Shown here in pieces: positions 25,579-35,250 of a stretch of 62,481 nt of DNA (positions are counted from its first letter, which is position 1; the number at the start of each line of letters is the position of its first letter). The stretch lies in contig JAFGLA010000065.1 in NCBI GenBank assembly GCA_016928295.1, positions 1 to 62,481 on the forward strand. The letters run 5' to 3'. Under the pieces are notes generated by a model that saw nothing but the letters and a program-made list of their open reading frames with translations, ran no database searches and had not been told where the DNA came from. The DNA is from Opitutales bacterium (lineage in GTDB: Bacteria; Verrucomicrobiota; Verrucomicrobiia; Opitutales; Oceanipulchritudinaceae). Made by a program: the position numbers and the translations under genes.

Positions 25579-28494
25579 ATGAAACCGTTCCTGTTTCTTG
25601 CTGCGATGGTCTTATTTTCTCCCATCATTCAATCTGCACCCGTTACGGGGCTAGATCAGATAGGCGGATTGCAGACAGTAGTTGGGCCGAACGCTGCCGG
25701 ATTTGCCAGCACTCGGCTGGAAGACGGCATTCAGTTCCGCGTTAACGGTATCGTGAAGAACGTTCTATTTTACGGTCCTGAGACTGTTCGTGTTAATACG
25801 AGCCTTGGGCAAAACCACTGGACAGTGCCGAGCATCGTTGTCGTGCATGATCCTGTCAGAGTGCCGTTTCAAATTACCGAAACCACATCGACGCTTTCGC
25901 TTTCATCGGCGAAGCTTCGCGTTGTCGTGGAGAAGGCGACCGGTGCGCTGGAGTTTTATGATGCGGCGGGACGGCTTTATACGAAGGAGCACAGCGACGC
26001 CCCGCAAAGTGTGAAGGCGATCAGCATCTGCGGCGCACCGACCTATGAAGTGTCGAACACCTTCACTCTCAAGCCCGACGAGGCAATATACGGCTTTGGC
26101 TTCATCGGCCCGGAAGGCATCAACCGACGTGGCAAGGAGCTGCTCCTTGTGCAGACCAACATCGGTATCGTAATCCCGATGATGGTATCCACGGAGCGTT
26201 ACGGCATAATGTGGGACATCCATTCCAGGATGAGCTTCAAGGACGGCCCCGAGGGAGCAACTTTGTGGGCGGAAAGTGCGCCGGGTGGGGCGGATTACTA
26301 CTTTTTTGGCGGCCAGAATATAGATCAGGTCGTGGCGGCATACCGGGAGCTGACAGGCGCCGCCCCCATGTTCCCGAAGCAGGCCTTCGGTCTTTTCATG
26401 AGCAAGGAGCGTTACCAGACGCAGGCGCGTCTGATGGAGGTCGCCAGCAAGTTCCGCGAGGTCGGCTTCCCGCTTGATTACATAGTACAGGACTGGCAGT
26501 ACTGGGGCAGCGACACGGACGGCACCTGGAGCGGCATGATATGGGACAAGGAGCGCTACCCGGAGCCGGAGGCCATGACGAAGGCCCTGCACGACATGCA
26601 CCTGAAGCTGATGGTTTCCATATGGCCCTCCGTGGGCAACGACACCGCCCTTGCGCACGAACTGGACCAGTACGGACTGCGCTTCGAGCCACTTCACTGG
26701 ATCTCGAAAAAGGCGCGCATCTACGATGCCTTCAGCAGCAAAGGCCGCGAAATCTACTACAGGCACATCAAGGACGGCCTGATGGACAAGGGCGTGGATG
26801 CACTGTGGATGGATGGGACCGAGGTTGAAGTGGGCACGGCGTGCTGGAATCCGGGCGAGGTGGAAAGAGACATCAAGAGTCTTGGCACAAACGCGATGGG
26901 AGATTTTTCAAGATACCTGAACTGTTATTCGCTAATGACTACTCTCGGTGCCTACGAAGGGCAGCGCGCCGCGAGCGATCGTCGAGTATTCACCCTTACC
27001 CGCTCGGCTTGGGCAGGGGCGCAACGCACGGCCTCCGCATCCTGGTCGGGAGACATTTTTGCCAGCTGGGAAACGTTCCATTCGCAGATAGGCGCCGGGC
27101 TAAGCGTAGTGATGGCGGGCAACCCATACTGGACGCAGGACTGCGGCGGTTTCTTTGTCCCCGGAGCCATGTTCCCCGGCGGAGAGAACAACCCCGCATA
27201 CCGGGAGTTGTTCGCACGCTGGTACCAGTTCTCGATATTCAACCCCATTCTGCGCATCCACGGCACCAACATCGAGCGCGAGCCATACATTTTCAAAGAG
27301 ATTGATCCCAAAACCTACGATACGCTGCTTGAGGCAACCAATCTGCGCTACCGCCTGCTGCCCTACATCTATTCGCTGGCCTGGCAGGTGACGAACGCAG
27401 GCTACACCCTGATGCGTCCCATCCCGATGGATTATCCCGATGACGCAGAGGCGCACGACATATCCGATGCCTTTCTGTTCGGCCCGTCCTTCCTCGTGCA
27501 TCCTGTGACGCGCGCCATATACCACCCGCTTACGCCGCCTCCGGGCACAATCCCGGCAGATGTGCTGAAAAGCCCGGATGGCAGGCCGGGGCTGGCCGTT
27601 CATTACTACAAGGGCATGGACTTCGACGAAGCGGCTGGTGCTTCAGTCGATACGAAGATCGACTACAACTGGCCCGGTCCCCCGCTGGCCAACCCGCCTC
27701 CGGGCCTGACGGGAACGAGTTATTTCTCCGCCCGCTGGGAGGGCAGCATAAGCGCACCAGAAAGCGGCGAATACGAAATCGGTGCCGAGTATGACGACGG
27801 CATCCGCATCTGGCTGGACGGCAAACTGCTGACAGAGGACTGGAGCTTCGGAGCCAAGCGCTACAAGGGTGCCAAAGTGACGCTTCGCAAGGGGCAGATC
27901 GTGGCCCTGAAGGCGGAGTTCCATCAGGGAACAGGCGAGCGCCTGTTCCGGCTGGCATGGCGTACCCCGTCCGAGATACAGGCCATCAAGAATTCCAAAC
28001 CCTCATTCGATGACAGTGTGGACACATACCTGCCAAAGGGCGCTCAGTGGTACGATTTCTGGACGAACGAACGCTTCCTTGGCGGAAACACCGTGAAAAT
28101 GAGCTGCCCGATGGACCGCTTTCCTCTCTACGTCCGGGCTGGGTCCATAGTGCCGATGGGGCCGCTTGTCCAGTATGCCACGGAGAAGCCAGACGCCCCT
28201 TACGAGATACGCATATACCCGGGCGCGGACGCGTCCTTCACCATATACGAGGACGACAACGAGACCTATGCCTACGAAAAGGCACAGCGTGCCACATACA
28301 CGCTGCGCTGGGATGACGCCGCCCGGACTCTTACGATCGGTGCCAGGGAAGGCTCTTTCCCAGGCATGGTTGGCAAGCGGACGCTTAGAATGGCACTGGC
28401 CTCTGCCGGACTGAACGCCGGACTTGATGCAGCCACGAGCAAAGTGAAAACACTTGATTATTCTGGCAAGGCTCTGGTCGTGAAATTCGACTGA
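25579..28494 (+). CDS. GH31 alpha-xylosidase/alpha-glucosidase with PA14 domain, exported
   Basis: About 971 residues from MKPFLFLAAMVLFSPIIQSA, a signal peptide; an in-frame start at 25501 only adds a non-signal extension. Order: N-terminal beta-sandwich (to about 240), catalytic barrel with nucleophile Asp412 in DALWMDGTE and acid/base Asp492 in ASWSGDIFASW, QDCGGFF loop, then a PA14 domain at about 668-800 (VHYYKGMDF, YEIGAEYDDGIRIWLDGK) inserted before the final beta-sandwich domains (PMDRFPLYVRAGSIVPMGP). GH31 enzymes with PA14 include xyloglucan-active alpha-xylosidases, which is my best guess for activity. It stands alone, preceded by the decayed tRNA and transposase zone. Confidence 0.9.
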   Translation: MKPFLFLAAMVLFSPIIQSAPVTGLDQIGGLQTVVGPNAAGFASTRLEDGIQFRVNGIVKNVLFYGPETVRVNTSLGQNHWTVPSIVVVHDPVRVPFQITETTSTLSLSSAKLRVVVEKATGALEFYDAAGRLYTKEHSDAPQSVKAISICGAPTYEVSNTFTLKPDEAIYGFGFIGPEGINRRGKELLLVQTNIGIVIPMMVSTERYGIMWDIHSRMSFKDGPEGATLWAESAPGGADYYFFGGQNIDQVVAAYRELTGAAPMFPKQAFGLFMSKERYQTQARLMEVASKFREVGFPLDYIVQDWQYWGSDTDGTWSGMIWDKERYPEPEAMTKALHDMHLKLMVSIWPSVGNDTALAHELDQYGLRFEPLHWISKKARIYDAFSSKGREIYYRHIKDGLMDKGVDALWMDGTEVEVGTACWNPGEVERDIKSLGTNAMGDFSRYLNCYSLMTTLGAYEGQRAASDRRVFTLTRSAWAGAQRTASASWSGDIFASWETFHSQIGAGLSVVMAGNPYWTQDCGGFFVPGAMFPGGENNPAYRELFARWYQFSIFNPILRIHGTNIEREPYIFKEIDPKTYDTLLEATNLRYRLLPYIYSLAWQVTNAGYTLMRPIPMDYPDDAEAHDISDAFLFGPSFLVHPVTRAIYHPLTPPPGTIPADVLKSPDGRPGLAVHYYKGMDFDEAAGASVDTKIDYNWPGPPLANPPPGLTGTSYFSARWEGSISAPESGEYEIGAEYDDGIRIWLDGKLLTEDWSFGAKRYKGAKVTLRKGQIVALKAEFHQGTGERLFRLAWRTPSEIQAIKNSKPSFDDSVDTYLPKGAQWYDFWTNERFLGGNTVKMSCPMDRFPLYVRAGSIVPMGPLVQYATEKPDAPYEIRIYPGADASFTIYEDDNETYAYEKAQRATYTLRWDDAARTLTIGAREGSFPGMVGKRTLRMALASAGLNAGLDAATSKVKTLDYSGKALVVKFD

Positions 28495-28840
28495 TTACGG
28501 CCAGTTTTCTTGCTTTCTCTTGCTGGACAACTACTGCCGGGCTGATGCCCCGAGGGTAGGGGATGGAACAAGCGGAAAGGAGGAAAAGGCGGCGGCATTA
28601 GGCCCGAATACGGTAAGAAATGGCAACACCGCAGGCACGCGAATGCAACTGAACGCAACCCAAAGTTATTAACTTTGCCTAAACTGGCAAGACGACAAGT
28701 TTCTTAGTTATTAAAAATAAGTGACTTGCGAAACGTGGTAGAGCCCGGGCTACCTCCATTGCTGGCGTTTCCGTTTGATTGTTTTACAAGTTCTGAATTA
28801 GAACAATAGTGATTGGTGGTAAGTTGTTGTTGATTCTTAA
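28495..28840. other. Gene-free stretch with dispersed repeat
   Basis: Left part (28500-28640) holds no gene or convincing terminator that I can see. 28648-28755 is the dispersed repeat shared with 1-107. The remainder to 28840 is AT-rich and is the presumed promoter region of the following gene. Confidence 0.5.
28648..28755. repeat. Dispersed repeat, copy 2
   Basis: Aligns with 1-107. It contains the perfect 17-bp palindrome CAAAGTTATTAACTTTG at 28661-28677. As in copy 1, AT-rich DNA with a small exported or membrane protein frame follows. Confidence 0.7.
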
Positions 28841-29254
28841 ATGAAAAAAGAAATGAAAAAACTATTATATGCATTTGCTCTCGTGGTTTTGTCTAATGCT
28901 TATGCTATTGTGGGTGCGAGCGGTGGCGTTGATGAGCTAGATCGTTTGGTTGATCTTCTCGATAGCGGTGTAATAGTGCTTGGCTCGAATTCGTCTATGA
29001 TTCCGTTGGTTAAGGAGTCATGGATTTCTCAATGCGAAATAGATGGATGTAAGTTTCAGCATGTTGTTTTTAGAAGAGAGCATGAGTTTGAAGTGTTTAT
29101 GTATGTATGGGAGGAAAATGATTCTTGGTCGGTGTTTTGCGCGGGAAAACGTGACTTGAAAAATTGGACTGAACGCTATTATTTTTGTGATGTCAATCTG
29201 CTTGGGCAATATATAGTTGCAAAAACGAAGGTTGTGAACGGGCCTGTGCACTAA
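28841..29254 (+). CDS. Small exported hypothetical protein, AT-rich
   Basis: 137 residues with an N-terminal signal peptide (MKKLLYAFALVVLSNAYA from the second Met; two close ATGs at 28841 and 28853). The mature part is acidic and rich in aromatic residues, with four Cys near positions 66, 71, 105 and 120 that could form disulfides. No family recognised. Base composition is clearly more AT-rich than the adjoining hydrolase genes and it lies between a dispersed repeat and a transposase remnant, which suggests acquired cargo. Confidence 0.55.
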   Translation: MKKEMKKLLYAFALVVLSNAYAIVGASGGVDELDRLVDLLDSGVIVLGSNSSMIPLVKESWISQCEIDGCKFQHVVFRREHEFEVFMYVWEENDSWSVFCAGKRDLKNWTERYYFCDVNLLGQYIVAKTKVVNGPVH

Positions 29255-29261
29255 CCATAGG

Positions 29262-29409
29262 AATGCCTGCGTGCCAATTGCTGGCGCTCCAGTAGCTTTA
29301 GCGACGACAAAAGCGTATCGCCCAAACAAGGTATTCGGGGACAACTCTACATCCATGCCAACCGCAAGCGTCTCCGATACTTGGCGAAGCAACCGCAGCG
29401 CTTATTTTA
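29262..29409 (+). pseudogene. Transposase remnant with frameshift
   Basis: Starts with a block similar to the 29-bp repeat. In one plus frame it reads GQLYIHANRKRLRYLAKQPQ, matching EPLDIHADGKRLRYTAKQQR of the remnant at 24850-25308; the preceding NKVF lies in another frame, so the frame is broken, and a stop follows at once. A decayed sibling of that element. Confidence 0.6.
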
Positions 29410-29555
29410 GGTGACCAGTAGCTCGGGGCCCCGCATCGGATGTAGTGTACAGCACTGCAACATAATCATGGATGTGCTGAATGTATCGGCTCATGGTCAA
29501 TATGTTAAATCTATCTAACCTAAGTAAAGGAGTTGATGACTTTTAATCCATTTTA

Positions 29556-29721
29556 GGGCACCTCTAATAACCTTGGGTTTCTGTTGCGAACGGTCTTTGT
29601 CGCGGGAGGGAGTAAGCCCTCCTTCTTTGAAGGGCTTCGCCCTTACGGCGACTGCGTTCGCCTATCCCAAGACTGTCAATGCCGATGCGGGAGCATCGGT
29701 GGTGCAGCCCCAGATTCGCCC
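29556..29721. mobile_element. Inverted-repeat element remnant (GGGCACCTC type), copy 1
   Basis: Begins GGGCACCTCTAATAACC and aligns with 57428 onward for about 150 bp, including an inner GGGAGGG...CCCTCC and AAGGGC..GCCCTT hairpin pair. Similarity stops near 29705, so the right terminal repeat present at the other copy is missing; the segment ends at GCCC, and TA lies on both sides (TTTA before, TAAA after). No coding capacity; probably a truncated MITE. Confidence 0.65.
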
Positions 29722-29807
29722 TAAATACCTAGTCGGATGATCCAACCCGTCTTAACGTAATATTCTCAATGCGATTGTCTTTCAGGAAACGCCAAGCCCT
29801 GTAATGA

Positions 29808-32800
29808 CTATTCTCCGCTTACGCATTGCACGATTCTCCAGCCGCTTACTGCCTTTTGCGATGGGCGCTGAGGGATGAACAACTCCGCTGACGGTGCAAG
29901 AAAGCTACCCTCAAAGTCCACGCGCAGCGGGTAGCGGATTTCCCATTGTCCGGCCGGAATGTTCTCGATGCACACAATCATGGATTCGGCAGAGTGATCG
30001 AACTCGACCGTCTTGGGCGCAAGTTCCGCATTCGACAAATTAACCATGCGCACCTCGAAACGCTCGTGCGGGCGGGCGGCGCTGAATGAAGGCCTCGGCT
30101 CTACAAGCATCAGACGCGGCATGTCTGCGTCCAGCTCCAAAGTTATAACGACCTCAATACGCTCGCCCGAACGAAGTGAATCCTCAGGCCCAAGAGGCAT
30201 AATCTCCTCGTCGTAGCCGTTCAGCAGGGTGGGCACCTGCACATTGCGCATGTAGCTTCGGGAAACGCGAGCCCCATCAAGCGTGCTGAAGCTCTCCGCG
30301 CTTATCAGACTGTTGTTGGTCCCAATGCTGAAGAACACGGGGCTTTCGCCTTCCTTACGCACAATGCTGATTTTCCCTATCTCCAAGTCGCCCGCGGTCA
30401 ACACGTGCTGCTTTTGTTCGGGTGCGCCAAGGCGGAAATCCCGCCCATAGTCGTAGTCGCAGAGCAGCGTGTCGCCAATGCGCAGCTCGCAGCGTGCGCT
30501 GTTGTCCGTTTCCTTGGTAAAGGCTGCAAAGTCTCTGAACGCAAGTATGCAGAGCGCGGTTTCGCGCGGCCCGTCCCAACTGCTGCCCTTCAAGTTGGAG
30601 TATATAAAACGCATCGCCTGTTCGAGCGTTTCCGAGGTCGGGCCTTCGCTTGCCAGCATGGCCAGTGCGCCCACTGCGGTGCTCTCGACATCGCTTGCGG
30701 AGACTGCGGACTGTACCGCGGAGCCTTTCCAGTAAAGCATCGTATGGCCGCTGGAATCGGTCTCTGTCACTGCCTGGCTTTTGAGCAGTTCGCCAAGGCT
30801 TTGCGCCTCTTCTTCAAAGCCGTACTGGCTGGCGCAAATTGTAAGGCAGGCCAGTGCGAACGGACTCAGCTTCTCCTTCGAGCGGATTAGGTTAACGAGC
30901 GCCCTTGCCTCCAGTCTGGACGGGCGCGTTTGTCCCAGTTCGCGGCTGGCAAGGCCGTAGAGAAGAAGCACCTGGGTGTCCAGATCCTGCTGGCCGGAGA
31001 GCAGCTCAGTCGCCGCGAAGGCGCGCGCCTTTTCAAGAGCGGGTTCGAGCGCGCTTCTAGTCTCTCCGTCGCAAAGGTTTAGCATCAGCATGATGAACGC
31101 CGTGTCGAAAGCATTTGTCTCTTCAGCATTCATCCAGCCCCAGGCACCGTTCCCGTTCTGGGACTTTGTGATACGTGCCATGTCATCATCCATTCTCGTG
31201 CGGGCGTATTTCTCTGCCCCGCAGTCGATTAACGCGCCCTCAATGGCGGCATTGTCAAAGCGCATCCTCTCGAACATGCGCCTAAGCGACTGAATTGTCG
31301 CGATGCGTCCTGCCGCTTCCGTGCTGCCGGAACTGGGGTTTTCAAGCAGCTTTGGCAGGGCCGAGATGGCCACGTGAGCCGCAGATGCGCTAATGCTGTA
31401 TTGCAGGCTGTCGTTAGCGGCGGCCTCCGGCAGCACAAGCTCTCCCTGTTCAAGCAGGTAACTATTACCGCGCGACACTGTCCGCGGGTCGTCCTTTACC
31501 AGCATGTCCCATAGAAGGCTGAGGCTTTTCTGGGCGGATTTCGCGCGCGCAATGAATGAGCCGTGACCGGCCTTGTTGAACGACACATCCCATTTAAGCG
31601 ACGCCGAGCTTCGAGCCTGTAACATCAGGTAACTCGCCTTGAATGGAGCGGTGACAGGGTCGATGCCCTTGCATTGGATGTCGCAGAAAATGGCACTTTC
31701 CTCTGGCAGGTTGTTGCTGACGGCGGTTTTCAGCCGAAGCGTGTCGCCCGTGAAAATGCTCTCCGGCGCGTTCATGGAAACGGACAACGACTCTGCCGTT
31801 TGCGTCGGTAGAATTGCGAACCCTGCCGAACCGTCGGCGGAAGACGCGACGGCGATCGCTTCCCATGCTGCAATGGTGGCCGGCATCGCGTGGCTTATGC
31901 GCACAATGCCTTCCTCGTCGCTGACAAGGTCTGCAAACCATACTCCCGAGCCGGACTGTTCGCCCGGGCAGGCGTCCAAAGTGTTGTCGTAGGCGGAACC
32001 ACCTTCTCGGACGGCAAGCTGACGCCCTTGCGGCTGCGCTTGAGCGTCGGCCTTCAGCGATCCAGTGGATACGGGCTGGAAAAAGGGCTTTGTGTCGATG
32101 GAAGTCGCAGTAACAATCGAATAAGACTCGCGAAGCGGCGGGAACAGCTTGTCAATTCCACTGCCTTGCCTCGCTTCCGGTGTGTCATCCGCCTGACGAA
32201 GCCAGAATGCCACTCTGGCGCCTTTTAGAAGCTGTCCCTTTCCGTCGCGCACAGTGAGGGTCCACTCGGCGTTCTGTCCGGGTTCGTAGGATAGCTTGTC
32301 CGCCGCGATGCCGATGCCGAGGCTCTGGCTTTCAGGGGTCTGGATTACGCTAAGTGCTCTTCCCAGCCTTTCGTCGCTTACGCAACTAGCCTCAAGGTAA
32401 GAAACACTCTCGCCGACGTACTTGCCTTGCAGTTTCACAAGCTGCGCCATGCTGCCAAGTTTCATCACTCGCCAGTTCTGAATGCTGTCCGCCCCGCTTA
32501 CAAGCAGCACGCTTTGGCTGGAAGAGGGCACCGCGACGAGCACCATGTCGTCATGGGCGTTGGTTTGGGAATCGTAAGAGTTTGTTATTAACTTTACGCT
32601 GCTCGGCCTGTATCCCTTAACCTCCGAATCCTGCTCCGAAACCCATATCTGGCATTCGTTGGAAAGCAGGGTGCCGCGCCGCCCCTCTCTTATCCACACG
32701 AGGCGGTAGTAGCCGGGCTGAACATTTTCCCACACATGTGCGGCTTGCCCGCGCTTGTCTGTCGAAATGGGGATTTCCGCGACGATGCTCGTAGTGTAGC

Positions 32801-35078
32801 CCTGAGTCTTCAGTACGTAATCGCCCGCAGACTGTCCGAAGCTGAACCAACTGCCGCTGCGCCTGCGAAGGGCCTGCATCTGCTCGCCGGAAATTTCCCT
32901 TCCCCGCCTGTCAACCCAGACCTCCTGCCAGGATTCGCGCATAAGGCGCAGCGTGCCGTTGCTCGGCGTCGCCTTGCCGCTGGCGGACACCGTGGCAAGA
33001 TTCAAAGTCACATCCTTGCCGTTTTCGTAAAGAACCCTGTCTGTCGATAGCTTTGCGTAAAGATCCTGCCTTGTCGCATAAGCGTACGTGCGCGTGCTGC
33101 CTGCGTAAGTGCTCTTGTCGAGGCTTCTGGCAAGAATGCGGAACTGAAAATCGTTCTCCGTGGACGCAGTCGTCTGTATTGCAAATCCAGCCTCGCCGAT
33201 GCTGTCCGTGCGCAGTTTCTGTGTGGAAATCAGTCTCCAGGGACCGGTCCTTTTTTGCGCAACAATGTCGTAGCTGCATTCTTCGACGATTATTTCCACC
33301 TCGTGTGAGGCGAGCTGTCCGCCGTACGGAGATACAACGTGGACGCTACCGCGAATGGTTTCGCCAACCTTGTAAGCATCCGCTTTTTCCTGCTGGCGAA
33401 GTTGGATGGATATGTTGCAGGATGCGTCCCTCTGTTCGCTCACGAAAAATTGAGCCCCTTCGCCAATCGCGCTCTCGTCGCCTCCTCTAAACACTTCAAG
33501 AAAGTAGGCACCTGTCGGGGCGTTCGCAGGCAGGGCAAACTCTGCGCTCGCCGTTCCGGCCTCATCAGTTGTTACGATGTTCTCCAAAGGCGAAAAGCCC
33601 TGCGGCCCGTGGATCGCGCAAGATACGTTCACTGACTGCGGAACGCGCATCGCGCTGCCCTCTCGGTGGCGCAAAAGCACTTTTGCGCGCACGGTGTCGC
33701 CCTGCTTGTAAACGCGGGCATCAGTCAAACTGACCGCCGTCCATATGTCCTCGGCCTGAGCAGCCTTGGGGGAAGGGCGAAGAAGCGCGACGGCGTTCTG
33801 CTGGTCCTTGGTCATGAACGCCACTATGTCCCTGTGTGATATGTCTGTACCGCTGCCAAGTTCTGCAACTGTAAAAAGAGCGACTCCGTCCGAAGATGTC
33901 TTGCTCTCCGCCCTGCGCCAGACGCCGCTTGCTGGGTCTTTTGTCCACAACAGCACGAGGGCGCCGTCGATGGGTTCGCCGCTTGAGGCGTTGGAAGCGA
34001 AGGCAAGCAGTTCACCGCGACCGACCTTTAGCGTCAGGACGCTGTCGCTGATAATCAAAAGCTCTCGGCTGGCAAGCTCTCCGCTGCTCGCGCTCACGAC
34101 GTACACGCCCGGGAGCATGAGCTCGTCCAGCCTTACGGCCTGGTTTACCGTGGTGTAAGGGCGCGGGGCGGCTGTTGTCAGGCTTAGGCTGCGGACGGGC
34201 TTGTTGTCCGCCTCGATGGTGATTTTTCCCGCAATGGCGGATGTGGACGTGTCTATCGCCGCCTCGCCAATCGAGCTTGGGTCCACCTGATGTATTGCAA
34301 GGCTTACCTCCTTGCAGTTGCGCCACCTGACGTTGAACTGCGGCTGCGAACCGTTGCGGAACGCGTTGGGTATGGCCACTGACACGCTGGCCTTGCGGAT
34401 GTTCTCTGCGGCCTTCCTCGCCAGTTCAACCTTGGTTACGTCGTCACTTTTGGCGGCAAGCTCGTCGTAGAGGAGCAGGGCACGCTCGTGGTCCGCCTCG
34501 GTCCGCACTTTTCCATCGTCGCCAACGCTGCTGTATCCGTCCCTTTCCGCCCATCGGGCGTAGTGGAGAAGCATTTCGTCGCGCAAAATCTTGGTTTCGA
34601 GCTTGTCTGCCTGTGCAAACTCCGCGCCGGCCCTCGCTCTCTGGAAGGCGTCGGGAGACTGCGCCAGACTCCAAGCGAGCATGAAGTGGATAAGCGACTT
34701 GTCGTCGTCCTCGTCGGCCAGAGTGAGCGCGTTTTCAAGCATTCGCGCGCTTGGCAGAACTTCGTTTCTCTGGATGGAAAAGAGGGCAAGCTCTCTTACC
34801 ATGTCCAGATATTGCAGGCGGGCCTTTTCAATATCGTGGCTGGCGGCGAGAACGGTGGAAAGCTCCGCGTAAAAGGCCAGCCCTTCGGCGGATGCAAGCG
34901 CGGTGTCTCGCAGCGCCTTGGCTCCCGATGAGCGCAGATCATCAATGAGTGCGTCCGTGCCGTCCGGCTGGGTGACGGTTGGAGCGTCATGCGCCTGAGT
35001 CTGGGCTGTTAGCGGGGCAGGGGACAACGCGAAGGCTGCCAGCAAAAATAGGAGGCTTGTCAACGGCTTGTAGTGCAT
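29808..35078 (-). CDS. Alpha-2-macroglobulin family protein lacking the thioester
   Basis: About 1756 residues from MHYKPLTSLLFLLAAFALSP, a signal peptide (or lipoprotein-like) start; the upstream start at 35102 is less likely. An N-terminal repeat-rich helical region (to about 230) is followed by MG domains, including MG2 around residues 440-560 (KQGDTVRAKVLLRHREGSAM), the alpha-2-macroglobulin domain around 1080-1180 (MNAPESIFTGDTLRLKTAVS) and the alpha-alpha toroid (NGAWGWMNAEETNAFDTAF). The thioester motif C-x-E-Q expected after LPKLL is replaced by ENPSSGSTEAAG, so it cannot trap proteases covalently; that resembles the YfaS branch. Periplasmic or surface protein, divergent from an M23 peptidase, suggesting cell-wall or envelope work. 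Confidence 0.88.
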   Translation of the reverse strand: MHYKPLTSLLFLLAAFALSPAPLTAQTQAHDAPTVTQPDGTDALIDDLRSSGAKALRDTALASAEGLAFYAELSTVLAASHDIEKARLQYLDMVRELALFSIQRNEVLPSARMLENALTLADEDDDKSLIHFMLAWSLAQSPDAFQRARAGAEFAQADKLETKILRDEMLLHYARWAERDGYSSVGDDGKVRTEADHERALLLYDELAAKSDDVTKVELARKAAENIRKASVSVAIPNAFRNGSQPQFNVRWRNCKEVSLAIHQVDPSSIGEAAIDTSTSAIAGKITIEADNKPVRSLSLTTAAPRPYTTVNQAVRLDELMLPGVYVVSASSGELASRELLIISDSVLTLKVGRGELLAFASNASSGEPIDGALVLLWTKDPASGVWRRAESKTSSDGVALFTVAELGSGTDISHRDIVAFMTKDQQNAVALLRPSPKAAQAEDIWTAVSLTDARVYKQGDTVRAKVLLRHREGSAMRVPQSVNVSCAIHGPQGFSPLENIVTTDEAGTASAEFALPANAPTGAYFLEVFRGGDESAIGEGAQFFVSEQRDASCNISIQLRQQEKADAYKVGETIRGSVHVVSPYGGQLASHEVEIIVEECSYDIVAQKRTGPWRLISTQKLRTDSIGEAGFAIQTTASTENDFQFRILARSLDKSTYAGSTRTYAYATRQDLYAKLSTDRVLYENGKDVTLNLATVSASGKATPSNGTLRLMRESWQEVWVDRRGREISGEQMQALRRRSGSWFSFGQSAGDYVLKTQGYTTSIVAEIPISTDKRGQAAHVWENVQPGYYRLVWIREGRRGTLLSNECQIWVSEQDSEVKGYRPSSVKLITNSYDSQTNAHDDMVLVAVPSSSQSVLLVSGADSIQNWRVMKLGSMAQLVKLQGKYVGESVSYLEASCVSDERLGRALSVIQTPESQSLGIGIAADKLSYEPGQNAEWTLTVRDGKGQLLKGARVAFWLRQADDTPEARQGSGIDKLFPPLRESYSIVTATSIDTKPFFQPVSTGSLKADAQAQPQGRQLAVREGGSAYDNTLDACPGEQSGSGVWFADLVSDEEGIVRISHAMPATIAAWEAIAVASSADGSAGFAILPTQTAESLSVSMNAPESIFTGDTLRLKTAVSNNLPEESAIFCDIQCKGIDPVTAPFKASYLMLQARSSASLKWDVSFNKAGHGSFIARAKSAQKSLSLLWDMLVKDDPRTVSRGNSYLLEQGELVLPEAAANDSLQYSISASAAHVAISALPKLLENPSSGSTEAAGRIATIQSLRRMFERMRFDNAAIEGALIDCGAEKYARTRMDDDMARITKSQNGNGAWGWMNAEETNAFDTAFIMLMLNLCDGETRSALEPALEKARAFAATELLSGQQDLDTQVLLLYGLASRELGQTRPSRLEARALVNLIRSKEKLSPFALACLTICASQYGFEEEAQSLGELLKSQAVTETDSSGHTMLYWKGSAVQSAVSASDVESTAVGALAMLASEGPTSETLEQAMRFIYSNLKGSSWDGPRETALCILAFRDFAAFTKETDNSARCELRIGDTLLCDYDYGRDFRLGAPEQKQHVLTAGDLEIGKISIVRKEGESPVFFSIGTNNSLISAESFSTLDGARVSRSYMRNVQVPTLLNGYDEEIMPLGPEDSLRSGERIEVVITLELDADMPRLMLVEPRPSFSAARPHERFEVRMVNLSNAELAPKTVEFDHSAESMIVCIENIPAGQWEIRYPLRVDFEGSFLAPSAELFIPQRPSQKAVSGWRIVQCVSGE

Positions 35079-35250
35079 TGGGCAAGTGGGCAAAATGAAC
35101 ATGTCGCGTCGCAGGGCCGGCGGTTCCCTCCAAACATGGGAAATATGCCGCTAATGTGCAACGTTTCTCGCAAAGCTCGCCACGCCCCGCCAGAAGCTGG
35201 GCCGAACGAGTTTTCTTGCCTGTCGCCGCCGTTGTCGCATCGTTTGCAGC

